This document shows, one piece after another, positions 1 to 9,430 of a stretch of 64,000 bases of DNA. The stretch spans positions 1 to 64,000 of the forward strand of contig JBLMZA010000141.1 in the NCBI GenBank assembly GCA_050258555.1, in the 5' to 3' direction. The notes below the pieces were generated by a model. It made no database searches, had not been told where the DNA came from, and worked only from the letters and a program-made list of their open reading frames with translations. Position numbers and translations under genes: made by a program. Position 1 is the stretch's first letter; every line of letters begins with the position of its first letter. The stretch comes from CAISDA01 sp050258555 (GTDB lineage: Bacteria > Bacteroidota > Ignavibacteria > UBA10030 > UBA8401).

Positions 1-310
1 CTTTTTAAGCAAATATATCGCCTCTATTTTTCCAAATGGATTAGCAAATCATCAAAGGCGCTTGGGAATATTCTACGCCCGCACCTCTAATTGTGCCCTT
101 AATGATGTTAATCCTTGGTTCCATTGATGAATCTGATGGTCGGCACTAACGTAAAAAATATCTTTCCGAGATGCATTTTATATTTTTGTCGTTAATAAAG
201 AAATTATGTTTTACTGTTTGCAACTTTCGCCGATGTCTCGGATGGTGTGGCCAATTAGTGGCCCTTCCTAAAAACGTGTCATTTCCCTCAGCAAAATAGC
301 GAAATCGTCG
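1..310. other. AT-rich stretch without a credible gene
   Basis: This stretch is visibly richer in A and T than the rest of the window. Short frames exist, but none has a convincing start, a family signature or neighbouring-gene codon use. It directly abuts a truncated tRNA, so it may be the end of an integrated element lying further left, or simply spacer at a sequence junction. I see no promoter, repeat or hairpin that I can defend. Confidence 0.5.
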
Positions 311-314
311 CCTA

Positions 315-354
315 TACAAGGCGGAGGTCCACGGTTCGATCCCGTGAGCGTCCA
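315..354 (+). other. 3' half of a tRNA-Val (TAC), remnant or attachment-site scar
   Basis: The sequence contains the 3' side of an anticodon arm (ACAAGGCGG), a perfect T arm (CACGG-TTCGATC-CCGTG, 330-346), a 3' acceptor strand AGCGTCC (347-353) and discriminator A354, with no encoded CCA. The matching 5' acceptor strand GGACGCT and a proper D arm are absent upstream, where the DNA turns AT-rich. In the anticodon loop the expected T33 is A. Phage and ICE integrases often recombine in the anticodon loop to 3'-end segment of tRNA genes and leave such a fragment at the distal end. The assignment to valine rests on the TAC triplet and similarity to known tRNA-Val 3' halves. It ends three bases before the stop codon of the convergent giant gene. 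Confidence 0.6.
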
Positions 355-357
355 CAC

Positions 358-3300
358 TCACTTCACAAGCAGCATCTTCCTCAATGCGCTGAACGCGCCC
401 GATGTCAGCCGGCAGAAATACACGCCGGTGCTGAGCCTCGATGCGTCAAACTGCACTCTATACGTTCCCGCTTCCTGCGCCTCGTCGACCAGGACGGCCG
501 CTTCTTTCCCGAGTATGTCATACACGACAAGTTTCACTTTCCCCGACACAGGCAACTGATAGCCGATCGTCGTCGATGGATTGAACGGATTCGGATAATT
601 CTGCGCAAGCGCATATTCCTTCGGCGCCGCAATCACGACGTCGGCCGAAGCCGAATACCGGCACTTCCCATCGGTGTCGATCTGTTTGAGACGATAGGAA
701 TATTTTCCCGCCGCAAGCTTTCTGTCCAGATACCCGTATGACTTGGGCGCATTCGCGGTCCCGCTTCCTTGCACAAATCCGATCTTCATCCATGCACGAG
801 TCACGCCGGCGGATGGTGTGACACATTTCATTCGTTCAATTTCGAATCCGTAATTGTTCGTTTCGGTTGCCGTGGACCAGGCAAGCGCCGCGCCGGCGTC
901 GGAAGCCGAGACTGTAAACTTCGTCAGTTCCACCGGCAGAGCCGCATTCGGCGTCGTACGCAATTTCGGAGAGCCGCCCGGCACGATTTCCCAGGTACTC
1001 ACAAAATCCCAGCCCGCAAAATTTCCTGCGACGTCCATCTGTGCCGCCGAAAGACCCACCGTGTCGGTGTATGCCGACGCGCCATCATCCGCTCCGAATC
1101 CAGGTCCGAATACATCCCTGTTCCAGTAGCAGCCTTCGACCGATGCTGTCTCAACAGCTCCGCTGAATGCGCCGGTGCGGCCCGTGCCTGTCACCGATCC
1201 GGATGCGTAGCAATATTTCATCTGGCCGACGCCATAACCGGCGAATCCTCCAACCATGTCCTGTCCGATGACGTTACCCGTCGCATAACAATTGGTGCTG
1301 TTGATGCCGATGCCGGCAAATCCGCCGGCACCATCTCCTGTCGCGGTCACCGGTCCCGATGCATAGGAATATGCCGCAGAGCCGAACACGTATCCCGCAA
1401 GACCTCCCACCACCGTCTCGCCTGTTACAGAGGCAGAGGAAAACGAACGATCGATGGTCTCACATGCCCCCGCCACTCCGCCGACATAGCTTCCCCCTAT
1501 TACAGAACCCGTCGTGTAGACGCAGCTGAGCGCGCCGTCGGCTTCGCCGGCCAATCCGCCGACACAGCCATATCCGGTGACGTCGACGTCCGTCAGTCCG
1601 ACGCTGTCGATCACGGCACCTTCCGATGCATAGCCGAAGAGCCCGATGTAATTGCCGTCCGGCTGATTGATGTGCAGATTCCTGATCACATGTCCGCCCC
1701 CGTGAAAGACTCCCGTGAACGGTTGATCATTGTCGCCGATCGGCTGAAATCCTCTTCCTCCCATCTCGGCGGCGGATGCCGATGCGTCGATATCCGCTGC
1801 AAGCCGATAGACTTTCGTGAGATCCTCATGCATGTCTTTCAAATGACCGTAGCGCGCCACCAGGTACGGCGAATCGGCATTGCCGCTGCCTGCCATCGTC
1901 ACATAGCCGGTGTTATTCAGCATGGCCTTCACCGCGGCGCTCCAGAGCGTGTCCCCTTCCGCGCAGACTTCACCCACACGGTACAGGACAGAATCTTTCC
2001 TTTCGTCGGAGAATGTGAACGTGCTTCCGCCTGTGATACTTCCCCCGCCATACACGGCAATAAGTTTAAACACCAGTTCCGCATTTCCTTTTTCAATATC
2101 GAAGTCGTTCGTCAGCGTGGATGAAAGCGCAACGCTTCCCGCAGCGTTGATCGTGTCGCAGACGGCTGAGGGAATATTGTTGACGACGCGGCGCAGTCCG
2201 GGATATGTGCTGTCTTCTCGTATCATCCAGGCGGATGCAAAATCCCAGCCGGTGTATCGCGTGGACTTTCTCAGTTCCGCGCCATCAAGTCCCGCCGTAT
2301 CGGTACACGAACCGTTCACGCGTTTCCCGATGCACGACAGCGATGTTTGTGCACGGCTCCAATAGGTACTGCTGAGCGATCCGCCGCCCATATAGCCGAT
2401 CAACGCTCCCTTGTTCGCGTATCCGGATACCTGCGAGAGCGTATAGCAATTGCCGATCTCTCCGTAATTCTCTCCACAGAACCCGCCGACGTCATACCCG
2501 CTTGCTGTCACCGAACCTGCCGCATAACAGTCGGTGATCGCGTTGGCGGCGAGATTGCTTCCGGCAAATCCTCCCACACTTCCCGATCCTGAAACCGGAC
2601 CGGCGGCATAACAATCGGCAATGTCGCCATAGCTTGTGCCGATGAATCCGCCTGTCGAGTATCCTCCTGATGCTCCGGTCACGGGTCCCGTTGCATACGA
2701 ACGGTGCGCCTGTCCATCCAATCGTCCGATGAGCCCGCCAACGGACGACCGGCCGCTGACAGCAGCGCTTGCAGAGCAGTCCGTCACGCGAGCCGCGGAA
2801 GTGCCTCCGTATCCGAGCAGGCCGCCCGCATACGACGCGCTTCCCTGCACGGTGCCCGTTACAGAGCATTGAGAAATGGTACCGCCCGATGTGCCCGCGA
2901 GTCCGCCGACCGCATTCTTTCCGGTCACCGCAACGTTGCGCAGACGGAGGCTGTCGATGGTTGTGAAGGCACCCACACATCCGAAGAGTCCGACCGTATC
3001 TGCAGAAGGACGGTTGATGGTGAGATTTCGGATCGCATGGCCGCCGCCATGGAACACGCCGGAAAAGGGCGCCTGCTTTGTGCCGATCGGCATGAAGCCC
3101 GCGCCGGCATTTTCAGCCGCCGATGCCGCCGCATCGATATCGACTGTGAGCCGATAGACCGCCGAGAGCGGATAGTCGACACCGACCTTCTTGAGCTCCG
3201 CATAGGAATCGATGAGAAACGGATCTGCTTCGGTGCCGAAGACGGAGAGCACGGTCTGCCGAACGGCGGCCAATGCATACGGCGTGCCCGCGTATGTGAG

Positions 3301-6300
3301 CGAGAGCGCCGCAGTGCGCGCCGAGGCGTCCGCATTGGCCGATGCGGTGAGCGTCAGCGTTCCATTGCCCGTGCCCGATGACGGCGAGACGACAAGCCAC
3401 GGCTGATTGCTTTCGACACTCCATGCGCCGGTGGCGGTGATGGCAACATCCTGGTTTCCGCCCGGCTTCAGGAAGACGACCGATGCGGCGCCCGATGAGA
3501 CAGGAACGGGAAGCTGCGACACAAAGGAAGGATAGCCGCCGTTGGCCGCGCCGAGCATTCCCCAAAGATCGGATGTTCCGTTTGCCGATTCGCCCCAGAA
3601 ATCCCATCCGGCGAATGTTTCCTGCCTCTTCATTTCATTCGTGGTCTTTCCTGTTCCCCCGCCGCTTGTATGCATCCCCGATGCCTCGACATCCCAGAAT
3701 GAATTCGTGATCGTTCCCCCGCTTCCCGTCAGCCCGCCGGCATTTGAACTGCCTGAGACCGGTCCGGCTGAATAGCAGTTGGTGATCGCCGAAGAACCCG
3801 TGGATCCCGCAAGTCCGCCGACCCAGCTGCTGCCTTGGACAGCGCAGAACGAATAGCTGTTGACGATGCCGCTCATCGAATTCTCGCCGACAAGACCGCC
3901 GACATGCTGGTCCGCGCTCTTCACGCTGCCGGTGGACCAGCAGCCGCTCACGGTATCGAAATAGCTGACGCCCACGAGTGCGCCGGTGCCATATCCTCCG
4001 GTGATTGCGGCGTTCACCATTCCGAGATCCCGTATGGCGCCGGTCTTGTAGCCGATGAATCCCACGCCATCGAGCAACGGGCGCTTAATATACAAGCTGC
4101 TGATGGTGTGATGCTGCCCGTCATAGACGCCGGAAAACATCGCACCGTTGTTGCCGATGGGTGTGAAACCCGCACTGTCGTCCCAGGCGGCGGTCGGTGC
4201 GGCATCGATGTCGACGGTCTGAACAAAGCGCTTGCTCCATGAGGAAGGCGTGATGGAAATCCAATAGAGGTCGGTCAGGCAGGTAATCTGATAAGGAGAC
4301 GACGGCGTACCGTCGCCCGCGGGAGCCCGCACCGTCATGCCGTTATTGATCCGCAGCTGCGGATAGCCGTTATTGATGACGGGATCGATGCCCCAGATCG
4401 TCGCAAAATCCCAGCCGGCAGCGGTGAACATGCCAGAGGTTTTCATCTCCGTCGTCGTTTTGCCTGTGCCGACGCCCGCCGTCTCGATTCCCGATGCCTG
4501 CTTGTCCCAGAAACAGTTCGTGACATTCTCTCCGCTCCAGAGGAATCCGCTTTCGTTGTAAGCGGCGGTCACTTTTCCTGTGGAATAACAATTCGTGATC
4601 GTGCCGGCATTCTCTCCGGCAAATCCGCCGACAGTGTGCGCCTTCGCATAACCGACAGCGCCTGTCGCGTAGCAATTGGTGATCGTCCCTGCGTTGGCGC
4701 CGACGAATCCTCCGATCGAACTTGACGCAATGGCGGGATCGCTGCTTGCGACATCGGCGCTCGAATAACACTGGTCGATCGTACCGGTATTGAATCCGAC
4801 GCACCCTCCGGTGTTGACGCTTTCAGTGTGATAGCTGTAGACCGAACCGGAAACGGAACAGCCGCGGACTATTCCGCCGTTTGCCCCGACAATGCCGCCC
4901 ACATTGAGTCCGCCGACGATGTATGCGTTGACGAGCCTTACGTTCGCGATCGTTTGTGCGGCACCGGTCTGCGAGAAGAGCCCGACTTCCCACACCATGG
5001 CATAGTTGATGCGGATGTTCGTGATCGAATATCCCTGTCCGTCATAGCTGCCTTTGAACGCGATAGGCTGTACGCCCAATCCGCCGTTCATCGTCGCCGT
5101 GGGCGACGCGTCGATATTGGCGATCTGCCTGAAATACGATGCGCCGTCCTTGAAGGGCGATGTGTTGATCGCGATCAGATCGGCAAGCGTGCCGATGAGA
5201 TAGGGATCGGCGAGCGTACCCGCTCCTCCGCTGAAGGCGCTTGTCGTGGCGAATGACCGCACCGAACCGCGATAGTACCCTGCCGAGCTCCGCGATGAGA
5301 CGGTGAAATAATACGTGCACCCTTTTGTCAATCCCGTGAGAGCGGCGCTGACCGCGGTCTCGATCGATCCGGTCACCGGCGACTCCATGGCCAGGACACT
5401 GTCCGTATAACTTCCATTCGTCTTGCCGTATAGAAAGTACACCGTGCTGCTTCCGCCTTCGAGCGGCATCACACGCGCATGTAGTGTCGCCGATGTGGTC
5501 AGAATGCTTGTCGCCGGCTGCGGCCGGAGCGAACACAGCGTCACGGGCGTCATGCCGTAGAGCGAGGGATAGCCGTTATTGCGATTTGCCCCGATGAACC
5601 AGCCGCCGGCCGTCATGTCAAAAGTCCAGCCTGCCGTTTCATACATCGTTTGCACGCCCATGAGCGAATCGCTGACTGCGGTGCCGGCTTCGCTCGATGC
5701 ACATCCGGAAGCCTCCATATTCCAGAATGAGGCGGCGACCGTGCCGCTGTTCAACTGTGCGCAGAAACCTTTCGGCGCACTTTCTATTCCGGTCACATCT
5801 CCGATTGAATAGCAGTTGGTGATCGATCCGCCGCCCATCGATCCGCAGAATCCCGCCGCGCGCTCGAGGCCGGTGACGGTGCCCGTGCTGTAGCAGTTGC
5901 GGATGGTGCCGGTATTGTAGCCGACGAATCCGGCGACCTTGCCGCAGGCATATCCGCCCACAGGACCCGATGCGAAGCTGTTCTCGATCGTGCCGGCATT
6001 CGATCCGACCAGTCCGCCGATATTGTACGTATCGCTGATGTTGCACGACACGGAGGCCGTCGACCAGCACCGGGAAATGAGCGAGCCCGCTTCGGCGATT
6101 CCGACCAGTCCGCCCACGCTGCTGCCGTTGCTTCCCACCTCTCCTTCCGACGAACAATTGATGATCGAGCCGCCGGAGAGCGTTCCGGCCAATGCGCCCG
6201 TGAAATGCTGTCCGCCCGCATAGAAATTTTTCAGGCGGACGTTTTTGATCGTCGCCCCGCTGCACACGCGGCCGAACAGTCCGATCTCATTGGCCGATCG

Positions 6301-6567
6301 GTTGTCGACTGAAACGCCGGTGATCGTGAAATCGCCTCCGTCGTACGTACCGTAAAAAAGAGGAATGGGGAGGAATCCGGCGCCGGTGATGTTGGCGATC
6401 TGCCGGAACGAGCTCGATGCATAATTGCGGACGTTATTCAGATCGCTGAATGAGGCGACGAGGTACGGATTCCCGGCCGAACCATCGCCGCCGCTGAATT
6501 GCGCAACTGTGCTCTGCCAGAGTGTGAAGGAGAGAATGAACGGGATGAACAGACGGGAAGGACGCAT
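358..6567 (-). CDS. Giant GLUG-repeat, BACON-containing T9SS-secreted surface protein
   Basis: A 2069-residue secreted protein. A signal peptide (MRPSRLFIPFI... cut near residue 22) follows a GGAG ribosome site seven bases before the start. Five modules of about 300 residues begin near 22, 442, 749, 1109 and 1559. Each opens with an nPYLI...L-type strand, then ADIDAS.../GF-PIG, and carries many GLUG motifs such as GGLVGSNAGTIENSFASGPV. Each closes with a FWD/YWN...GWDF...NGYP segment. A fibronectin III-like domain lies near 340-442 and a BACON domain near 1020-1109. The C-terminus has a PVELTKF stretch and a Por sorting domain from about 1985 (LAQNYPNPFNPSTTIGYQLP). GLUG repeats are expected to fold as a beta-solenoid. 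A role in surface adhesion or glycan binding is inference; no catalytic motif was seen. It is transcribed alone, toward the tRNA remnant. Confidence 0.88.
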   Translation of the reverse strand: MRPSRLFIPFILSFTLWQSTVAQFSGGDGSAGNPYLVASFSDLNNVRNYASSSFRQIANITGAGFLPIPLFYGTYDGGDFTITGVSVDNRSANEIGLFGRVCSGATIKNVRLKNFYAGGQHFTGALAGTLSGGSIINCSSEGEVGSNGSSVGGLVGIAEAGSLISRCWSTASVSCNISDTYNIGGLVGSNAGTIENSFASGPVGGYACGKVAGFVGYNTGTIRNCYSTGTVTGLERAAGFCGSMGGGSITNCYSIGDVTGIESAPKGFCAQLNSGTVAASFWNMEASGCASSEAGTAVSDSLMGVQTMYETAGWTFDMTAGGWFIGANRNNGYPSLYGMTPVTLCSLRPQPATSILTTSATLHARVMPLEGGSSTVYFLYGKTNGSYTDSVLAMESPVTGSIETAVSAALTGLTKGCTYYFTVSSRSSAGYYRGSVRSFATTSAFSGGAGTLADPYLIGTLADLIAINTSPFKDGASYFRQIANIDASPTATMNGGLGVQPIAFKGSYDGQGYSITNIRINYAMVWEVGLFSQTGAAQTIANVRLVNAYIVGGLNVGGIVGANGGIVRGCSVSGSVYSYHTESVNTGGCVGFNTGTIDQCYSSADVASSDPAIASSSIGGFVGANAGTITNCYATGAVGYAKAHTVGGFAGENAGTITNCYSTGKVTAAYNESGFLWSGENVTNCFWDKQASGIETAGVGTGKTTTEMKTSGMFTAAGWDFATIWGIDPVINNGYPQLRINNGMTVRAPAGDGTPSSPYQITCLTDLYWISITPSSWSKRFVQTVDIDAAPTAAWDDSAGFTPIGNNGAMFSGVYDGQHHTISSLYIKRPLLDGVGFIGYKTGAIRDLGMVNAAITGGYGTGALVGVSYFDTVSGCWSTGSVKSADQHVGGLVGENSMSGIVNSYSFCAVQGSSWVGGLAGSTGSSAITNCYSAGPVSGSSNAGGLTGSGGTITNSFWDVEASGMHTSGGGTGKTTNEMKRQETFAGWDFWGESANGTSDLWGMLGAANGGYPSFVSQLPVPVSSGAASVVFLKPGGNQDVAITATGAWSVESNQPWLVVSPSSGTGNGTLTLTASANADASARTAALSLTYAGTPYALAAVRQTVLSVFGTEADPFLIDSYAELKKVGVDYPLSAVYRLTVDIDAAASAAENAGAGFMPIGTKQAPFSGVFHGGGHAIRNLTINRPSADTVGLFGCVGAFTTIDSLRLRNVAVTGKNAVGGLAGTSGGTISQCSVTGTVQGSASYAGGLLGYGGTSAARVTDCSASAAVSGRSSVGGLIGRLDGQAHRSYATGPVTGASGGYSTGGFIGTSYGDIADCYAAGPVSGSGSVGGFAGSNLAANAITDCYAAGSVTASGYDVGGFCGENYGEIGNCYTLSQVSGYANKGALIGYMGGGSLSSTYWSRAQTSLSCIGKRVNGSCTDTAGLDGAELRKSTRYTGWDFASAWMIREDSTYPGLRRVVNNIPSAVCDTINAAGSVALSSTLTNDFDIEKGNAELVFKLIAVYGGGSITGGSTFTFSDERKDSVLYRVGEVCAEGDTLWSAAVKAMLNNTGYVTMAGSGNADSPYLVARYGHLKDMHEDLTKVYRLAADIDASASAAEMGGRGFQPIGDNDQPFTGVFHGGGHVIRNLHINQPDGNYIGLFGYASEGAVIDSVGLTDVDVTGYGCVGGLAGEADGALSCVYTTGSVIGGSYVGGVAGACETIDRSFSSASVTGETVVGGLAGYVFGSAAYSYASGPVTATGDGAGGFAGIGINSTNCYATGNVIGQDMVGGFAGYGVGQMKYCYASGSVTGTGRTGAFSGAVETASVEGCYWNRDVFGPGFGADDGASAYTDTVGLSAAQMDVAGNFAGWDFVSTWEIVPGGSPKLRTTPNAALPVELTKFTVSASDAGAALAWSTATETNNYGFEIERMKCVTPSAGVTRAWMKIGFVQGSGTANAPKSYGYLDRKLAAGKYSYRLKQIDTDGKCRYSASADVVIAAPKEYALAQNYPNPFNPSTTIGYQLPVSGKVKLVVYDILGKEAAVLVDEAQEAGTYRVQFDASRLSTGVYFCRLTSGAFSALRKMLLVK

Positions 6568-6842
6568 CGTGAATCTCCATGCAATGCAATGGGCGAGCAG
6601 TGATTCCAGGCGCAGTGGATGTTAAAAATAGATATGGATCGTGGCACCGCCGCTGCCGAATCCGAAGAGCTGGAGCGAAGATCAGCGATGGCGTTTTCAT
6701 AAAAAGTACTCCCCAATGAAACCGGTCATTGAGTGTCTTTCATGAATTGCGGTTCAATATAAGGCCGATTTCAGCGAAATGCAATAACGCACAGACGCGC
6801 CTCCGGAGCGCATCCTGGGGGGACGGGCGTGCGCCTGATGAA

Positions 6843-9383
6843 TCAGGCGTTGAGCATCTGCCGGATCTTGTTGAGCAGCGCGGCCGACTGCACAGGCTTC
6901 TGCAGAAAGTGCATGCCCTCTTCGAGTCTGCCGCGGCTTGCGACGATATCCGCCGTATAGCCCGAGACGAAGAGCGTGCGGAGCCGGGGATGCCGGCTCA
7001 CGAGACGGTCGTGCAGCTCCCTGCCGTTCATGCCGGGCATGATCACATCGGTCACGAGCACATCGATCGGGCCTGGGTGCGACGCAGCCAGATGCAGCGC
7101 CGCCTCGGGAGAATCCGAACTGAGCACGCGGTATCCGCGGCCGCGCAGCATGTCTGTGGTGATCTCAAGCAGATCACGTTCATCTTCCACCACAAGCACC
7201 GTCTCGCAGCCCTCGGCGTCGGGTGAAACGCCATCCTCTCTCAGCCGCAGATCGGCTTCGCCGATATGCCGCGGGAAGTAAATGGTGAATGTCGTGCCTG
7301 TGCCGGGTTCGCTTTCCACGGTGATGCAGCCGTTGTTCTGCTTGACGATGCCGAACACCGTCGAGAGTCCGAGGCCGGTTCCTTTATCCTTCGTCTTGGT
7401 GGTAAAGAAGGGTTCGAAGATCTGCGACTGCGTGGCGGCATCCATGCCGCAGCCCGTATCGGTGATGGTGAACCGGACGTACTGTCCCGGTTTCGGCGCC
7501 ACCTCTCCGGGCAGAAGCGTCCCGTCCAGCTCCGTATTCGCCGTCGTGATCGTGATCGATCCGGTGTTGCGTATCGCATCGCGCGCGTTGACAGCCAGGT
7601 TCGTGATGATCTGCGTGAACTGCGTCGGATCGAGCTTCGTGTTCCACAGGCCCGGCTGCGCATGCACGCTCAGGGCGATATCCTCGCCGATCAGGCGGCC
7701 GATCATCTTCTTGAGAAGCTGCAGCTCATCGTTCAGATTCGCCGGAACGGGAGCGATCACCTGCTGCCTCGAGAACGCCAGGAGCTGGCGGGTCAGATCG
7801 GCCGAGCGTTCTGCCGCCGCGACAATGGAACGGACCTTGCGGTGCCAGCGATTTTCTGCGGGAATCTCTTCTTCGAGCTGCGCCGCATACCCGAGAATGA
7901 CGGACAGCATGTTGTTGAAGTCATGCGCCACGCCGCCTGCAAGGCGGCCGATGGCTTCCATTTTCTGCGACTGCAGCAGCTGCGTCTCGAGCCGCCGGCG
8001 TTCGGTGACATCGCGGTTGATCGCGCCCACACGGAAGCCGTTTTCCGTCGTAATCGAAAAGAGCGACTGCTGTATCACCATGCGCCGGCCGTCCTGCGTC
8101 AGGACTTCCGCTTCGAACATCCGCCGTCCGAACGGCAGTCTTCCTGTGCGAAGCAATTCGCTGAAGGCGCTTTTGAGCGCTTCCACATGAGCCGGCGTCC
8201 GCCGTTCGGGCACAACCATCGACTCCACAATCTCGAACCAGCACCTGCCGACCACGTCGGCGCGCCGGAAACCGATCATCCGTTCCATCGCCGGATTCCA
8301 TTCCGCGATGCGTCCCTCTTCATCGATCATGACCAGCCCGTCGACCGACTGGTCGTTGAACGAGCGGAACTTTTCCTCGCTTTCGCGTACTGCCGCTTCA
8401 TTGCGCATGCGCTCGCTGATATCGACGGCGGTGAACTGCAGCAGCTGGCGCCCATCCACCAGGAAGCTCGTCATATGGATCTCCGCGATCCAACTGCTTC
8501 CATCGGAACTCAGCACCTTCCACTCGAACGTCACCGCTCCTTCCTCCAGCGCTTTCCTGATATACATTTGCGCGGCCTCATGCGCTGCGGCACCGCCTGT
8601 CTGGAACGGATTGGCGAACGTCTCGGGCGTCGCCCCGATCACCTCCTCTTTCGACGTGAGCTGCATCATGTCGACGGTTGCCTGGTTGCAGTCAATAAAT
8701 TGCCCGGTCACGGGATCCATGACGACAATCGGTATGCGCGAACTGTCGAACACCTGTTTGCGGAAGGCCTCGCTCCGGCGCAGTTCCTCTTCCACTTTCC
8801 GGCGCAGACGGACCTCCCGCTTCGAGATCATCACCGCTTCATCGAGATTGCCGACGAAGATGAACTGCAGCAGTGAAAGCAGGCCGATGCTGAGCGCCGT
8901 CATGATCGCCCGGACAAGCGGCGTAGGCGAAACGGTCGCCGCCGGAAGCACCCCGGCCCAGTCGGCGGCAACAAGGCCGAAGGAGCCGGCAATGATCACC
9001 ATGCCGATCCATACCGTTTCCTTCCATCCCAGCAGCACTCCCGCAATCAGCACGATCACCGGAAACGTCATCACAACCGGCGCCTGTATGCCTCCGGCTG
9101 TCCAGGCCAGTGTGAATCCCGCTGCCAGGGCAAAGCCAAGATAGCCGTGCGCCGCCGGACGCACGTATCCGCGCCGGTTCAGCCGCATCATGATGAAGCC
9201 TGCGATGGAAAACACGATGATGATGGAAAGCCAGCGCAGCCGGTGTTCGGGGAGCGCAAAACAAAGGAAGAAACCCGCGCCGTCGACGAGTGCAAGCGAT
9301 CCGAGAAGAAGCTTATGGAGTATCTGTGCGTCGCGTGTCAGCTCGCTGTCCTGAAACGAGGGCAGCGTGAAATAGTTCTGCAT
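6843..9383 (-). CDS. Membrane PAS hybrid sensor histidine kinase
   Basis: An 846-residue hybrid kinase. About six hydrophobic segments (28-195) anchor it. Two PAS domains follow (about 202-325 with SRIPIVVMDPVTGQFIDCNQ, and 336-460 with GLVMIDEEGRIAEWNPAMER). The HisKA box GGVAHDFNNMLSVILGYA carries the phospho-accepting histidine near 486. The HATPase domain has an N box NLAVNARDAIRN near 600 and GxG boxes (DTGCGMD, GTGLGLSTV). A C-terminal receiver from about 728 has VVEDERD, the aspartate in VTDVIMPGMNG (about 780) and the lysine in LQKP (about 828). A longer reading frame extends upstream but overlaps the U32 gene, so I start at the ATG of MQNYFTLPSF. No separate DNA-binding partner lies next to it. 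The signal is unknown. Confidence 0.88.
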   Translation of the reverse strand: MQNYFTLPSFQDSELTRDAQILHKLLLGSLALVDGAGFFLCFALPEHRLRWLSIIIVFSIAGFIMMRLNRRGYVRPAAHGYLGFALAAGFTLAWTAGGIQAPVVMTFPVIVLIAGVLLGWKETVWIGMVIIAGSFGLVAADWAGVLPAATVSPTPLVRAIMTALSIGLLSLLQFIFVGNLDEAVMISKREVRLRRKVEEELRRSEAFRKQVFDSSRIPIVVMDPVTGQFIDCNQATVDMMQLTSKEEVIGATPETFANPFQTGGAAAHEAAQMYIRKALEEGAVTFEWKVLSSDGSSWIAEIHMTSFLVDGRQLLQFTAVDISERMRNEAAVRESEEKFRSFNDQSVDGLVMIDEEGRIAEWNPAMERMIGFRRADVVGRCWFEIVESMVVPERRTPAHVEALKSAFSELLRTGRLPFGRRMFEAEVLTQDGRRMVIQQSLFSITTENGFRVGAINRDVTERRRLETQLLQSQKMEAIGRLAGGVAHDFNNMLSVILGYAAQLEEEIPAENRWHRKVRSIVAAAERSADLTRQLLAFSRQQVIAPVPANLNDELQLLKKMIGRLIGEDIALSVHAQPGLWNTKLDPTQFTQIITNLAVNARDAIRNTGSITITTANTELDGTLLPGEVAPKPGQYVRFTITDTGCGMDAATQSQIFEPFFTTKTKDKGTGLGLSTVFGIVKQNNGCITVESEPGTGTTFTIYFPRHIGEADLRLREDGVSPDAEGCETVLVVEDERDLLEITTDMLRGRGYRVLSSDSPEAALHLAASHPGPIDVLVTDVIMPGMNGRELHDRLVSRHPRLRTLFVSGYTADIVASRGRLEEGMHFLQKPVQSAALLNKIRQMLNA

Positions 9384-9430
9384 TACAAATCCGTATCGAT
9401 AGTGTCTAATAATGAGTGCGACCGGCCTCG

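Noticed and set aside
300..355. Complete tRNA gene
   Set aside because: The 5' acceptor strand and D arm that should pair with the clear 3' half are absent, and position 33 of the anticodon loop is A.
146..361. 71-residue minus-strand protein near the left edge
   Set aside because: It reads through the tRNA fragment antisense, has no ribosome site and no family likeness.
769..2124. Long plus-strand frame opposite the GLUG gene
   Set aside because: Arg/Ala/Cys-rich antisense shadow of a repetitive GC-rich gene; no start context or domain.
7266..8876. 536-residue plus-strand frame opposite the hybrid kinase
   Set aside because: The minus-strand product has full kinase motifs; the plus frame is low-complexity shadow.
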